A stretch of 64,000 bases of DNA from contig NZ_STGJ01000012.1 in NCBI RefSeq assembly GCF_004919095.1, positions 1 through 64,000 of the forward strand, written 5' to 3'. Both the position numbers and the translations under genes were made by a program. The notes beneath the pieces are model-generated. The model had not been told where the DNA came from. It did no database searches and saw only the letters and a list, made by a program, of their open reading frames with translations. Source of the stretch: Crenobacter intestini (GTDB lineage Bacteria; Pseudomonadota; Gammaproteobacteria; Burkholderiales; Chromobacteriaceae). Shown here piece by piece: positions 7,625 through 15,858 of the stretch; within the stretch, counting starts at the first letter, position 1; each line of letters starts with the position of its first letter.

Positions 7625-9008
7625 TTTTGCCCAGCAGCAAGAAGACCAGGCTGCCCGCCCAGCTTACGCAGGCCAGCGTGACGAAGGTGGCGTGGTAGGC
7701 GGCGAAGGTCTCGGCGCCATCCGGGTGGAAGCTGCGGCCCATGAACAGCGAGAGCACCAGCATCGCGAAGGTGAGTCCGATGCTTAGCGCCAGTTGCATC
7801 GCGGTCGACAGCAGCATGTTGCCGGCGCTCGCGTGTTCGGGCGGCAGGCCCGCCAGCGCGCTGGAATTCAGCGTCGAGAACTGCAGCGAGACGGCGAGGC
7901 CGAACACGAGCAGCACGCCGACGAAATAGGCGTTGGAGGTGCCAGGGCCGGTGAACGCCAGCGCGAGGATGGCGGCGCCGACCAGCGTGCTGCTGGCAAG
8001 CAGCACGGAGCGGCTGCCGAAACGGCGGATCAGCGGCACCACCGCCGGCTTGGCCGCCAGTGCGGCGGCGGCGATCGCCATCAGGATCAGGCCGGCGTGC
8101 GCAGGCGAGTAGAGGTAGGCCAGCTGCAGGAACAGCGGCAGCAACAGCGGGATGCCGCCCGACCCGAGCCGCGCGACCAGATTGCCGAGGATGCCGACGC
8201 TGAAGGTCCGGTTGCCGAAGATCGCCAGCGGGAACAAGGGTGACGCCGCGCGGCGCGCGTGCCGCACGTACAGCGCGAACGCGGCGACCCCGGCCACCAC
8301 CAGCGCAGCCGTGGCGCCGGCGCCAAGCTTGTGTTCGCCGAACATTTCCAGCGCGTACGAGATCAGCAGCACGCCGCCAGCGACCAGCAGGAAGCCCTTC
8401 ACGTCGATGCGGGCGGTCGGGTCTGAGATCTGTGGCATGTGGCGCAGCGCGAGCACGAAGCCGAGCACGCCGACCGGCACGTTGACGAGGAACACCCAGT
8501 GCCAGCTCGCGTAGGTGACGATCAGGCCGCCGACCGAGGGGCCGAGGATGGGGCCGATCAGACCGGGCAACGCGACGAAGTTCAGCGCCTCCATCCGGCT
8601 GTCGCGGTCGGGGTAGCTCTTGAGTACGGCCAGCCGGCCGGTCGGCAGCATCAGCGCGCCGCCTATCCCCTGCACGATGCGGCAGGCGATCATCTGCGCG
8701 AGCGACTGGCTCATCGCGCACAGGATGGAACCCAGCGTGAACAGCACGATGGCGGCGAGGAAGGTGCGGCGGGTGCCGAAGCGGTCGGCGACCCAGCCGG
8801 AGAGCGGCACCAGCACCGCCAGCGTCAGCACGTAGGCGACCAGCACCGACTGCATGGAGAGCGGGCTCTCGCCCAGACTCGCCGCCATCGACGGCAGGGC
8901 GGTGTTGAGGATGGTCGCGTCCAGCGTCTCCATGAACAGGCTGACCGCGGCAAGCCACGGCAGCCACGGCGAGACGCCCGGGATGCGGGGAGGGAGGAGG
9001 GTAGGCAT
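7608..9008 (-). CDS. MFS drug efflux transporter, DHA2 (EmrB/MdtD-like) family
   Basis: A 466-aa integral membrane protein with many hydrophobic helices (about 13-14 by eye). It has the family signatures of DHA2 drug:proton antiporters: an LDATILNTALP segment in helix 1, GWVADRFGTRRT between helices 2 and 3, and a helix-5 motif (PGLIGPILGPSVGG). It most resembles MdtD-type proteins, for which the substrate is uncertain. There is no membrane-fusion partner next to it, so export is probably only across the inner membrane. A TATAGT hexamer (minus strand, 9019-9014) lies just 5 bp before the ATG at 9008 and no Shine-Dalgarno is evident, so the start may be leaderless or further in. Confidence 0.85.
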   Translation of the reverse strand: MPTLLPPRIPGVSPWLPWLAAVSLFMETLDATILNTALPSMAASLGESPLSMQSVLVAYVLTLAVLVPLSGWVADRFGTRRTFLAAIVLFTLGSILCAMSQSLAQMIACRIVQGIGGALMLPTGRLAVLKSYPDRDSRMEALNFVALPGLIGPILGPSVGGLIVTYASWHWVFLVNVPVGVLGFVLALRHMPQISDPTARIDVKGFLLVAGGVLLISYALEMFGEHKLGAGATAALVVAGVAAFALYVRHARRAASPLFPLAIFGNRTFSVGILGNLVARLGSGGIPLLLPLFLQLAYLYSPAHAGLILMAIAAAALAAKPAVVPLIRRFGSRSVLLASSTLVGAAILALAFTGPGTSNAYFVGVLLVFGLAVSLQFSTLNSSALAGLPPEHASAGNMLLSTAMQLALSIGLTFAMLVLSLFMGRSFHPDGAETFAAYHATFVTLACVSWAGSLVFLLLGKRKRPA

Positions 9009-9131
9009 GCCCCACTATATGTCCGGTGCGCGCCGTTTGCCGTGCAGCCGGGGTTTTGCGATGCCTTGGCAATTTGCCTGATGCTTAAAATAACTTGGCG
9101 GCATTTCCGGTTCACGGCACACTGCAGCACT

Positions 9132-9203
9132 GCGCGCCGCTGGGGCGCGCCAGCCTCAAACCGTCGGCTGTGCAAGATGGACGGTAGCCGGGCGCGGCCC
9201 GGC
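9132..9203 (+). other. Hairpin-rich 5' leader upstream of agmatinase
   Basis: Three consecutive hairpins lie in the leader: GCGCGCC/GGCGCGC (9132-9138 with 9144-9150), ACCGTC/GACGGT (9160-9165 with 9180-9185) and GCCGGGC/GCCCGGC (9187-9193 with 9197-9203, loop GCG). The Shine-Dalgarno GGGGA (9215-9219) and the speB ATG follow. No consensus of guanidine or other known riboswitches was recognised. Its role is unknown. Confidence 0.4.
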
Positions 9204-9226
9204 GTGATCCACATGGGGATTCATCC

Positions 9227-10192
9227 ATGACGCAAACCCTGTCCGGTGACGGCGCGATCCGCCGCACCTCCCTGTACGGCTCCTCGATCGAGAACACCTA
9301 CGCCGGCGTGCTGTCGTTCATGCGCCGCAACTACACGCGCGAGCTCGCCGGCGCCGACGTGGTGATTTCCGGCGTGCCGCTTGACCTGTCGACCACCTTC
9401 CGCCCCGGCGCCCGCCTCGGGCCCGCCGCAGTGCGCGCCGCCAGCGTGCAACTGGCCGAGTTGAAACCCTTCCCGTGGGGCTTCGACCCGTTCGAGGAGC
9501 TGGCGGTGACCGATTACGGCGACTGCTGGTTCGACGCGCACAACCCGCTGACCATCCGCGACACCATCACCGAGCACGCGCGCACCATCCTCGCTTCCGG
9601 TGCCAAGATGCTGACCCTGGGCGGCGACCACTTCATCACCTGGCCGCTCCTGATCGCGCACGCCGAGAAGTATGGCAAGCCCTTGAGCCTGATCCACTTC
9701 GACGCGCACTGCGACACCTGGCCGGACGACAACCGCGACAGCCTCAACCACGGCACGATGTTCTACAAGGCGGTGAACGAGGGGCTGATCGACCCGGCGC
9801 GTTCGGTGCAGGTCGGCCTGCGCACCTGGAACGACGACTTCATGGGGATCCCGCGCATCGACGCGCCGACCGTGCACGAGATCGGCGCGCAGGCTACGCT
9901 CGAACGCATCAAGGCCATCGTCGGCGACCACCCGACCTACCTGACCTTCGATATCGACTGCCTGGACCCGGCATTCGCGCCGGGCACCGGCACCCCGGTC
10001 CCGGGCGGGCTGACCAGCGCGCAGGCGCTGCACATCGTGCGCGGCATGACCGACGTCAACCTGGTCGGCATGGACGTGGTCGAGGTGTCACCGCCGTTCG
10101 ACAACAGCGAGATCACCGCGCTGGCCGCCGCGCATATCGCGTGCGACCTGTTGTGCGTGCTCGCCAGCCGCAAGAAGGCCGGTCTCGCCTGA
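9227..10192 (+). CDS. speB: Agmatinase
   Basis: This enzyme hydrolyses agmatine to putrescine and urea in polyamine synthesis. The 321-aa ureohydrolase-fold protein has the binuclear manganese motifs GGDHF (132-136), DAHCD (159-163) and FDIDCLD (241-247), plus the MDVVEVSPPFD segment. From memory it is very close to E. coli SpeB over its whole length, which argues against arginase, guanidinobutyrase or formimidoglutamase, though related ureohydrolases can act on guanidine itself. No arginine decarboxylase gene is adjacent. The start has GGGGA 7 nt upstream. Confidence 0.88.
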   Translation: MTQTLSGDGAIRRTSLYGSSIENTYAGVLSFMRRNYTRELAGADVVISGVPLDLSTTFRPGARLGPAAVRAASVQLAELKPFPWGFDPFEELAVTDYGDCWFDAHNPLTIRDTITEHARTILASGAKMLTLGGDHFITWPLLIAHAEKYGKPLSLIHFDAHCDTWPDDNRDSLNHGTMFYKAVNEGLIDPARSVQVGLRTWNDDFMGIPRIDAPTVHEIGAQATLERIKAIVGDHPTYLTFDIDCLDPAFAPGTGTPVPGGLTSAQALHIVRGMTDVNLVGMDVVEVSPPFDNSEITALAAAHIACDLLCVLASRKKAGLA

Positions 10193-10193
10193 T

Positions 10194-10916
10194 TCAGGCG
10201 AGCGCGAAGACGACGCAGGCGGTAAGCAGCAGCGTCTCGCTTACCTCGATGCCGGCGCCCAGACAGTCGCCGGTCATCCCGCCCAGCTTGCGTTTCAGGT
10301 AAGCCCACCAGAAGAGGCCCACCGCCGGCGCTACCAGTAGCGCCGGCGCGGTGAGCGCCGACAGCACGGCCAGCAGCGCGGCCGACAGCCAGAACGACGG
10401 CCAGTGGCTGCGCCACGCGAAGCGCTCGCCGCTGCCGGCCGAGAGCGCCGGCAGGGTGGATGACCAGGCGACGGCGGACAGCCGCGCCCACGCCGGGATC
10501 AGGACGAGCGCCGGCCACAGCGCATGGCGCGCGGCGAGCATCAGCAGCACCAGCTTGGCCGCCATCTGCCCGATGAGCACGATCACGCCGAAGCTGCCGA
10601 CATGCGGGTCCTTCAACACCTCGAGGAAGCGTTCGCGCGAGCGGTGCGCCGCGCCCTGCGCGTCGGCGAGGTCGGCCAGCCCGTCCAGGTGCAGGCCGCC
10701 GGTGACCCAGGCCCAGGCAAGCCAGGCGGCGAGCGCGGCAAGCCAAGGGTCGAGCGGTGCCAGAAGCGCGAGCGGCGCGGCGACGCAGGCGCCCACCAGC
10801 AGGCCGACCACGGCGAACCAGCGCGCGGCGTCGGCCAGCCAGGCGGGGTCGAAGGTCTTCAGTTGCGGCGTCGGCAGCCGGGTCAGGAACTGGACGGCGA
10901 GGATCAGCGTACGCAT
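10194..10916 (-). CDS. cobS: Adenosylcobinamide-GDP ribazoletransferase (cobalamin synthase)
   Basis: CobS joins adenosylcobinamide-GDP to alpha-ribazole (or its phosphate), closing the nucleotide loop of B12. It is a 240-aa polytopic inner-membrane protein with the family signature GGLHLDGLADLADA near residues 70-85 and about six hydrophobic segments. The ATG at 10916 (MRTLILAVQFLTRLPTP) was chosen because this N-terminal sequence is typical of CobS; the longer open frame upstream is a shadow of the neighbouring gene. It overlaps the end of cobC by 13 bp and is last in the cobT-cobC-cobS operon. Confidence 0.93.
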   Translation of the reverse strand: MRTLILAVQFLTRLPTPQLKTFDPAWLADAARWFAVVGLLVGACVAAPLALLAPLDPWLAALAAWLAWAWVTGGLHLDGLADLADAQGAAHRSRERFLEVLKDPHVGSFGVIVLIGQMAAKLVLLMLAARHALWPALVLIPAWARLSAVAWSSTLPALSAGSGERFAWRSHWPSFWLSAALLAVLSALTAPALLVAPAVGLFWWAYLKRKLGGMTGDCLGAGIEVSETLLLTACVVFALA

Positions 10917-11506
10917 GGGGCAGTGAGGCGGGTCAGGTAGGCCGGGTGGCCGTCGAGGATGGACAGCTGCGCGAAGCCGCCGCGCGGCACGGCGATCAGC
11001 CGCGCCGCGGAAAAGGGCAGCGACAGCAGCTCGGCGAGCAGCACGGTGATCACCCCGCCGTGCGCGATGAGCACGCGGTGGCTGCCGGTGGCGTCGCGCG
11101 TCCACTGCGCGAGCGCGGTGAGCACGCGGGTGCGGAACACCTCGAAGCTTTCGCCGCCGGGCGGGACGAGTTCGCCGCGCTCGACGCGGCCGCCCCAGCC
11201 GGGCTCGGCCGCTTCAAGGCGCGCCAGTGGTTCGCCGTCCCAGCCGCCGAAGTCCATCTCGGCGAAGCCCGCGTCGAGCTTCAGCGGCAAGGCGGCTTCC
11301 AGCGCGGCCTCGACCGCGAACGCGCGGCAACGCGCGAGCGGCGACGCCGCCAGCGCGGTGACCGGCGCCACCGCGCGGATCGCGTCCCACGCCGCGCGCA
11401 TCTGAGCGTGGCCGGTATCGGTCAGCGCAAGGTCGGTACGCCCGACCAGACGGCCCAGGTGGTCGATCTCGCCGTGGCGCAGCAGGGTCAGCGTGTACGG
11501 GTTCAT
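10904..11506 (-). CDS. cobC: Alpha-ribazole phosphatase (histidine phosphatase family)
   Basis: CobC removes the 5'-phosphate from alpha-ribazole phosphate (or adenosylcobalamin 5'-phosphate) in nucleotide-loop assembly. The 200-aa product has the catalytic LLRHGE motif at residues 8-13, SPLARCRA around 56-63, and a second histidine in LIAHGG. Broad phosphoglycerate-mutase-like phosphatases look alike, but its place between cobT and cobS makes the cobalamin role very likely. The ATG at 11506 overlaps the cobT stop by 4 bp. The long open frame running on upstream is an out-of-frame shadow of cobT. Confidence 0.9.
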   Translation of the reverse strand: MNPYTLTLLRHGEIDHLGRLVGRTDLALTDTGHAQMRAAWDAIRAVAPVTALAASPLARCRAFAVEAALEAALPLKLDAGFAEMDFGGWDGEPLARLEAAEPGWGGRVERGELVPPGGESFEVFRTRVLTALAQWTRDATGSHRVLIAHGGVITVLLAELLSLPFSAARLIAVPRGGFAQLSILDGHPAYLTRLTAPCVR

Positions 11507-12540
11507 GCCTTGTCCGTGACGCCGGCCGACGCGAAGGTCGCCATCCCGGCGTGCAGTTGCAGTGCGGAGGCTATTAGCGGCAGCACCAGCGCGGCGCCGG
11601 AGCCTTCGCCCAGGCGCAGGCCTAGGTCGACCATCGGCGCGAGGCCCAGCCGCGCGAGCGCGGCCTGGTGGCCGGTTTCCTGCGAGCGGTGGCTGGCCAA
11701 CAGCCAGTGTTCCAGCCCGGGTGCCATCGCGCACGCGGCCAGCGCGGCGGCGGCGGCGATGAAGCCGTCGACGACCGACGGCATGCCCAGTCGTGCGCCT
11801 TCCAGATAAAAGCCTGCCATCGCGGCGATCTCCAGCCCGCCAACCTCGGCCAGCACGGCGCGCGCGTCGGCGCCGGCGGGCAGCCGCGCGAGCGCCTGAG
11901 TGACGACGCGGGTTTTCAGTAGGAGCGCGGCGTCGTCGACGCCGGTGCCGCGGCCGACTACCGCCTCGGGCGGGAGCGCGCAGAAGTGGCAGATCAGCGC
12001 CGCCGACGGCGTGGTGTTGCCGATGCCCATCTCGCCGGCCACCAGCACGCCGGCGCCGGCGTCCACCGCGCGGCGGGCGGCGGCGCGGCCGGCCTCCAGC
12101 GCAGCGTCGACTTCCGCCTCCGTCATCGCCGCCGTGCGCGCGAGGTTGCGCGTGCCGGGCGCGACGCGGGCGCTGACGACGCCGGACAGTGCAGGCAGCG
12201 GCGAGGCGACGCCGACGTCGACCACCTCGAGGCGTGCGCCGTGCTGGCGCGCGAGCACGCAGATGGCGGCGCCGCCAGCGGCGAAGTTTTTCACCATCTC
12301 GGCAGTGACCGCCGAGGGGTAAGCCGACACGCCTTCGGCGGTGACGCCGTGGTCGGCGGCGAACACGGTGATCGCCGCCTTGGGCGGCCGCGGCACGGCC
12401 CGGCCTTGCCAGCCGGCGAAGCGGCAGGCGACGTCCTCGAGCATGCCGAGGCTGCCGGTGGGTTTGGTCAACTGGTTCTGGTGTGCGCGCGCCGCGGCGT
12501 ACGCGGCGGCATCCGGGGTGGGGAGCTTGGTTTCTGGCAT
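11503..12540 (-). CDS. cobT: Nicotinate-nucleotide--dimethylbenzimidazole phosphoribosyltransferase
   Basis: CobT moves ribose phosphate from nicotinate mononucleotide to dimethylbenzimidazole, giving alpha-ribazole phosphate, the lower ligand of B12. The 345-aa protein matches the family throughout: TKPTGSLGMLED near residue 25, FAADHGV, GEMGIGNTT in the middle, and the C-terminal GEGSGAAL with the catalytic base Glu near 312. It leads the cobT-cobC-cobS operon and is divergent from the btuB riboswitch. No riboswitch fits in the 60 bp before its start, so its control may differ from that of the other two B12 operons. Confidence 0.95.
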   Translation of the reverse strand: MPETKLPTPDAAAYAAARAHQNQLTKPTGSLGMLEDVACRFAGWQGRAVPRPPKAAITVFAADHGVTAEGVSAYPSAVTAEMVKNFAAGGAAICVLARQHGARLEVVDVGVASPLPALSGVVSARVAPGTRNLARTAAMTEAEVDAALEAGRAAARRAVDAGAGVLVAGEMGIGNTTPSAALICHFCALPPEAVVGRGTGVDDAALLLKTRVVTQALARLPAGADARAVLAEVGGLEIAAMAGFYLEGARLGMPSVVDGFIAAAAALAACAMAPGLEHWLLASHRSQETGHQAALARLGLAPMVDLGLRLGEGSGAALVLPLIASALQLHAGMATFASAGVTDKA

Positions 12541-12606
12541 CCGGCGAGAATAAGCCCTTTGCCGGCACGCCTCAATATATTGATGCGTCGCAATAAAAAA
12601 TTCGCA

Positions 12607-12612
12607 TATAAT
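12607..12612 (+). promoter_or_regulatory. -10 element of the btuB-cobU transcript
   Basis: A perfect TATAAT at 12607-12612 sits directly before the cobalamin riboswitch. The only nearby -35-like hexamer (TTGATG, 12580-12585) is 21 bp away, so the -35 is poor. Confidence 0.5.
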
Positions 12613-12775
12613 GCGCGCCGCAGGTAACGGGAAGCCGGTTCAAGTCCGGCGCTGCCCCCGCAACGGTAAGGCCTCGCGCGTTCATTTCGCGCGCAGGCGG
12701 TGCACACGCCACTGTCGACAGACGGGAAGGCGCATCGCTGGCATGGCCAAGCCCGGAGACCGCCCTGCGCATGTG
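12612..12775 (+). promoter_or_regulatory. Cobalamin riboswitch controlling btuB-cobU
   Basis: The aptamer shows the conserved elements in order: AGGTAACGGGAAGCCGGT, the core CGCTGCCCCCGCAACGGTAA (about 12640-12670), GCCACTG (12708-12714) and the B12 box AGCCCGGAGACCGCC (12750-12764). It lies in the 341-bp gap between cobT and btuB and reads towards btuB. Binding of adenosylcobalamin is expected to lower btuB and cobU expression. See the adjoining hairpin for the likely switch. Confidence 0.95.
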
Positions 12776-12849
12776 TACTGGAGTATCGCGGGGAGGCGAT
12801 CACGACACGGCCTGTCCGCTGTGCTGCGCGTTGCGCGCTAATCTTCCTG

Positions 12850-12875
12850 CACTCCCCTATCGTTTCCGAGGAGTG
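12850..12875 (+). promoter_or_regulatory. Shine-Dalgarno-sequestering hairpin of the btuB riboswitch
   Basis: CACTCC (12850-12855) can pair with GGAGTG (12870-12875), which contains the btuB Shine-Dalgarno (GAGGAGTG), 6 nt before the ATG at 12882. No U-rich terminator follows the aptamer. This suggests that the riboswitch works by blocking translation initiation. Confidence 0.6.
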
Positions 12876-12881
12876 TCTCAA

Positions 12882-14717
12882 ATGTTTGCCAGAAAGCCGC
12901 TGGCCGCGCTGATCGCGCTGGCTATCACCCCCGCCGCGTTCGCGGCCACCGTCCCGCTGCAGGCCGAAGAAGTCGTGGTCACCGCCACGCGCACGCCGAC
13001 CCCGGTGTCCAAGGTGCTCTCCGACGTGACCGTGATCACCCGCGAGGAGATCGAGGAGACCGGCGCCACCCAGCTGACCGAACTGCTGGCGCGCCAGCCG
13101 GGCATCGAAGTAGCTTCGACCGGCGGTTTGGGTTCCAACGCATCGGTATTCATCCGCGGCGCTAATTCAGACCACACGGTGATCCTGGTCGACGGTGTGC
13201 GCATCGTGTCCGGTACGCTGGGGACGACGGCGCTGCAGCATATCCCGCTGGAACTGATCGATCGGGTGGAGATCCTGCGTGGACCCGCTTCCAGCCTGTA
13301 CGGCGCAGACGCGATTGGCGGGGTGATCCAGGTGTTCACCCGCAAGGGTAGCGGCGCGCCGAAGTTCCACGCGAGCCTTGGATTTGGTGAGTACGGTACG
13401 GTCGAGACGGGAGCAGGTATCAACGGCAAGGTCGGTGATACGGCTTTTGGTCTCAACCTCAGCCACCAGTCGACGAATGGCTTCTCGGCCCAGAACGCGG
13501 GCGCGGATAGCAAGTGGGGCAAACACAATCCGGATCGTGATGCCTATCGCGAAACCGGTTACAGTGCCTACCTGAGTCACACGCTGGCGCCGGGGCAGGC
13601 GCTGACGGCGCGCGCGTTCCAGACTTTCGCTAATAATGAGTTCGATTCGGATCCCACGCGGCAAGATGAAACCAAGACGCGCCTGGCCGGGCAGAGCATT
13701 GAGTCGCGCAACCAGCTGACCGACAACTGGACCAGTACGCTGCGTTTCTCGCACGCGCAGGACAAACAGGACACATCGGGCGCTTATCCTTCGCTCTACC
13801 AGACCACGCAAAACGAGTGGACCTGGCAGAACGACTTCGCTACCAGCCTCGGCAATGTGCAGCTCGGGGTTGATCACCGTCAGCAGAAGATCGACAGCAG
13901 CAAGGATTATGCAGAAACCGACAAAACGGTGAAGTCGGTCTTTGCTGGCTATCAGGGCGAGTTTGGCCAGAGCCTGTTGCAGGCCAGCGTGCGCAACGAT
14001 GATGACTCGCTTTACGGCAATAAAACCACCGGGCAGTTTGGGTATGGCTTGCGTTTTGCCGAGGGCTGGTTGGCTCGGGCGGCCTACGGTACGGCTTTCA
14101 AGGCGCCAACTTTCAATCAGCGTTTCTATCCCGGTTCGGAAAACCCGGATATTCGGCCGGAGACTTCGCGCAATACTGAAGCGGCGTTGGAGTGGAATAG
14201 GGGGGTAAACATGGCAAGTCTGACCTGGTTCCGCAACCAGGTTGAAGATTTGATCGAATGGGCGCCCAATCCGGCCAGACCAGGATGGTCGCTCCCATCG
14301 AATGTCAGCGAGGCCCGCCTGGCGGGTTACACGCTGGAAGCCGGTACCCAACTGGCCGGCTTCGACCTTTCGGCCTCCGCGACCTGGCTCGACGCGCGTA
14401 ATAGCGAAACCGGCCAGCGACTCGTCCGCCGTGCGCAGCGTTTCGCCAGCGCCAACGTCAGCCGGATGGTCGGCGACTGGACGCTGGGTGGCAGCGTGCA
14501 GGCGTCCGGCGAGCGTCTTGACAAGGATCCGGATGGCAAGCGCAAGATCCTGCCGGGCTACGCGACGGTCAACCTGTACGCCGACCTGAAGCTGGACGCC
14601 GAGTGGACGGCGACGGCGCGTGTCGAGAACGTCGCCGACCGCGACTACGAGACCGCCTACGGCTACAACACCGCCGGCCGCACCTGGTTCGTCGGCGTGC
14701 GCTACCAGCCCAAGTAA
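12882..14717 (+). CDS. btuB: TonB-dependent outer-membrane cobalamin receptor
   Basis: BtuB takes up vitamin B12 and other corrinoids across the outer membrane using TonB energy. The 611-aa product has a signal peptide (cleavage after about residue 21, AFA-AT) and a TonB box-like EEVVVTATR (29-37). The plug domain contains IRGANSDHTVILVDGVR and EILRGPASSLYGADAIGG. A 22-strand-type barrel ends in the YxxYGY and WFVGVRYQPK segment expected of a C-terminal beta signal. Within its central part (about 13.3-14.3 kb) G+C falls to about 55% in sampled lines, against roughly 70% in the neighbours. The start codon is set by the strong SD at 12868-12875. It overlaps cobU by one base. Confidence 0.93.
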   Translation: MFARKPLAALIALAITPAAFAATVPLQAEEVVVTATRTPTPVSKVLSDVTVITREEIEETGATQLTELLARQPGIEVASTGGLGSNASVFIRGANSDHTVILVDGVRIVSGTLGTTALQHIPLELIDRVEILRGPASSLYGADAIGGVIQVFTRKGSGAPKFHASLGFGEYGTVETGAGINGKVGDTAFGLNLSHQSTNGFSAQNAGADSKWGKHNPDRDAYRETGYSAYLSHTLAPGQALTARAFQTFANNEFDSDPTRQDETKTRLAGQSIESRNQLTDNWTSTLRFSHAQDKQDTSGAYPSLYQTTQNEWTWQNDFATSLGNVQLGVDHRQQKIDSSKDYAETDKTVKSVFAGYQGEFGQSLLQASVRNDDDSLYGNKTTGQFGYGLRFAEGWLARAAYGTAFKAPTFNQRFYPGSENPDIRPETSRNTEAALEWNRGVNMASLTWFRNQVEDLIEWAPNPARPGWSLPSNVSEARLAGYTLEAGTQLAGFDLSASATWLDARNSETGQRLVRRAQRFASANVSRMVGDWTLGGSVQASGERLDKDPDGKRKILPGYATVNLYADLKLDAEWTATARVENVADRDYETAYGYNTAGRTWFVGVRYQPK

Positions 14718-15244
14718 TGGCTGCCCATCTCGTCAGCGGCGGAGCCCGCTCCGGCAAGAGCCGTTTCGCCGAGGCGCTGGCGCTCGCGCACGGCGGCCGC
14801 GTCGTCTACGTCGCGACCGCCGAGCTGACGGGGGACGCCGAGTTCGCGTCGCGCGTCGCACACCACCGCGCGCGCCGGCCGGTGCACTGGGCGCTGGCCG
14901 AGGCGGACCGGCGCCTGGCGGCGGTGCTCGCGCGGCACGCCGCCGCCGACACCCTGCTGTTGGTCGACTGTCTGGGCATGTGGCTGATGCGTTTTTACGG
15001 CGAGGCCGGCTTCGACGAGACGGCGTGGGCGAGCGAACGCGCGGCGTTGCTGGACGCGTTGGCCCGCTTGCCCGGCGAAATCGTGCTGGTGTCGAATGAG
15101 GTCGGCTGGGGCGTGGTCGGCGCCGACGCGGCGACCCGCCGCTTCGTCGACGAACTGGGCCGGCTCGGCCAGGACGCGGCCGCCGTGTGCAAGCGGGTGA
15201 CGCTGGTCGCCTGCGGCTTGCCGCTCCCGCTCAAGACCGGCTGA
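14717..15244 (+). CDS. cobU: Adenosylcobinamide kinase / adenosylcobinamide-phosphate guanylyltransferase
   Basis: CobU phosphorylates adenosylcobinamide and then activates it with GTP to adenosylcobinamide-GDP, the substrate of CobS. The 175-aa product has the P-loop GGARSGKS (residues 8-15), HHRARRP with the guanylylated-histidine region around 49-55, VDCLGMWL and SNEVGWGVV. The ATG shares its A with the btuB stop (TAATG), so both genes are translationally coupled and under the same riboswitch. The length is normal for the family. Confidence 0.93.
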   Translation: MAAHLVSGGARSGKSRFAEALALAHGGRVVYVATAELTGDAEFASRVAHHRARRPVHWALAEADRRLAAVLARHAAADTLLLVDCLGMWLMRFYGEAGFDETAWASERAALLDALARLPGEIVLVSNEVGWGVVGADAATRRFVDELGRLGQDAAAVCKRVTLVACGLPLPLKTG

Positions 15245-15321
15245 AACCGGGGTGCGGCGCGTGCCACAGCGCGCCGCGCGGCGGTTTGACGCTGGGTCGG
15301 CGCTTGGCTATGCTCGCCGCC

Positions 15322-15531
15322 ATGGATACCGAATTCGAACAACTGGAAGGCCGCGTCGGCGCGTTGATCGCGCGGGTACGCGAACTTGACGAGCAGAACG
15401 AGCGGATGGCGGCCGTGCTGGCCGAAGTGCTCAAGGAAAACGCCGAGCTCAAGTTCCTGGTCGAGGAGACCCGCAGCCGGGTCGCCGACCTGATCGGCCG
15501 GCTGCCGGGCGAAGCGGAGGAGACAGCATGA
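15322..15531 (+). CDS. Small coiled-coil protein, ZapB/DUF904-like
   Basis: A 69-aa, almost wholly helical protein with heptad-like repeats (LEGRVGALIARVRELDEQN, then KENAELKFLVEETR), so a coiled coil is likely. Small coiled-coil proteins immediately before zapA are common in beta- and gammaproteobacteria and are thought to act in Z-ring organisation, like ZapB. An in-frame ATG at 15310 would add four residues; neither has a clear Shine-Dalgarno. The stop overlaps the zapA start (ATGA). Division function is inferred from the neighbour. Confidence 0.75.
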   Translation: MDTEFEQLEGRVGALIARVRELDEQNERMAAVLAEVLKENAELKFLVEETRSRVADLIGRLPGEAEETA

Positions 15532-15857
15532 GCAACCTCGTCCAGGTCGACGTCAACCTGCTGGGGCGCCAGTTCACCATCGCGACCCCGCTGCAGGAGC
15601 AGGATACGCTGCGCCAGGCGGTGCGCCTGCTCGGCGACAAGATCGAGCAGATCCAGGGTTCGGGCCGCATCATGGACACCGACAAGATCGCCATCATGGC
15701 CGCGCTGAATATCGCGCACGATCTGCTTAAGACAAAAGTCGGCGAAAACTTGGAGATGGCCGAGTTTCAACGTAGAATACAGGCAATGGTCGAGGCCGCA
15801 GACGCGGCGCTAGGCCAGACCCAGCCGGCCGACGCCGGCGGGCACTGCACCGGTTAA
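15528..15857 (+). CDS. zapA: Cell division protein ZapA
   Basis: ZapA bundles FtsZ filaments and promotes Z-ring assembly at midcell. The 109-aa product has the family N-terminal globular part (VDVNLLGRQFTIATP, then LRQAVRLLGDKIEQI), the IAIMAALNIAHDLL segment and a C-terminal coiled-coil helix. It is coupled to the upstream small coiled-coil gene by a 4-bp overlap. The order zapA, 6S RNA, 5-formyl-THF cyclo-ligase is the same as in E. coli. Confidence 0.93.
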   Translation: MSNLVQVDVNLLGRQFTIATPLQEQDTLRQAVRLLGDKIEQIQGSGRIMDTDKIAIMAALNIAHDLLKTKVGENLEMAEFQRRIQAMVEAADAALGQTQPADAGGHCTG

Positions 15858-15858
15858 T

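Noticed and set aside
9009-9226. Guanidine riboswitch before the ureohydrolase gene
   Set aside because: The core motifs of the guanidine-I, -II and -III classes as known to me are not present, although hairpins are.
10904-12568. A single 554-aa protein covering cobT and cobC
   Set aside because: Only the C-terminal 200 residues (CobC) have a family match; the rest is an out-of-frame reading of cobT.
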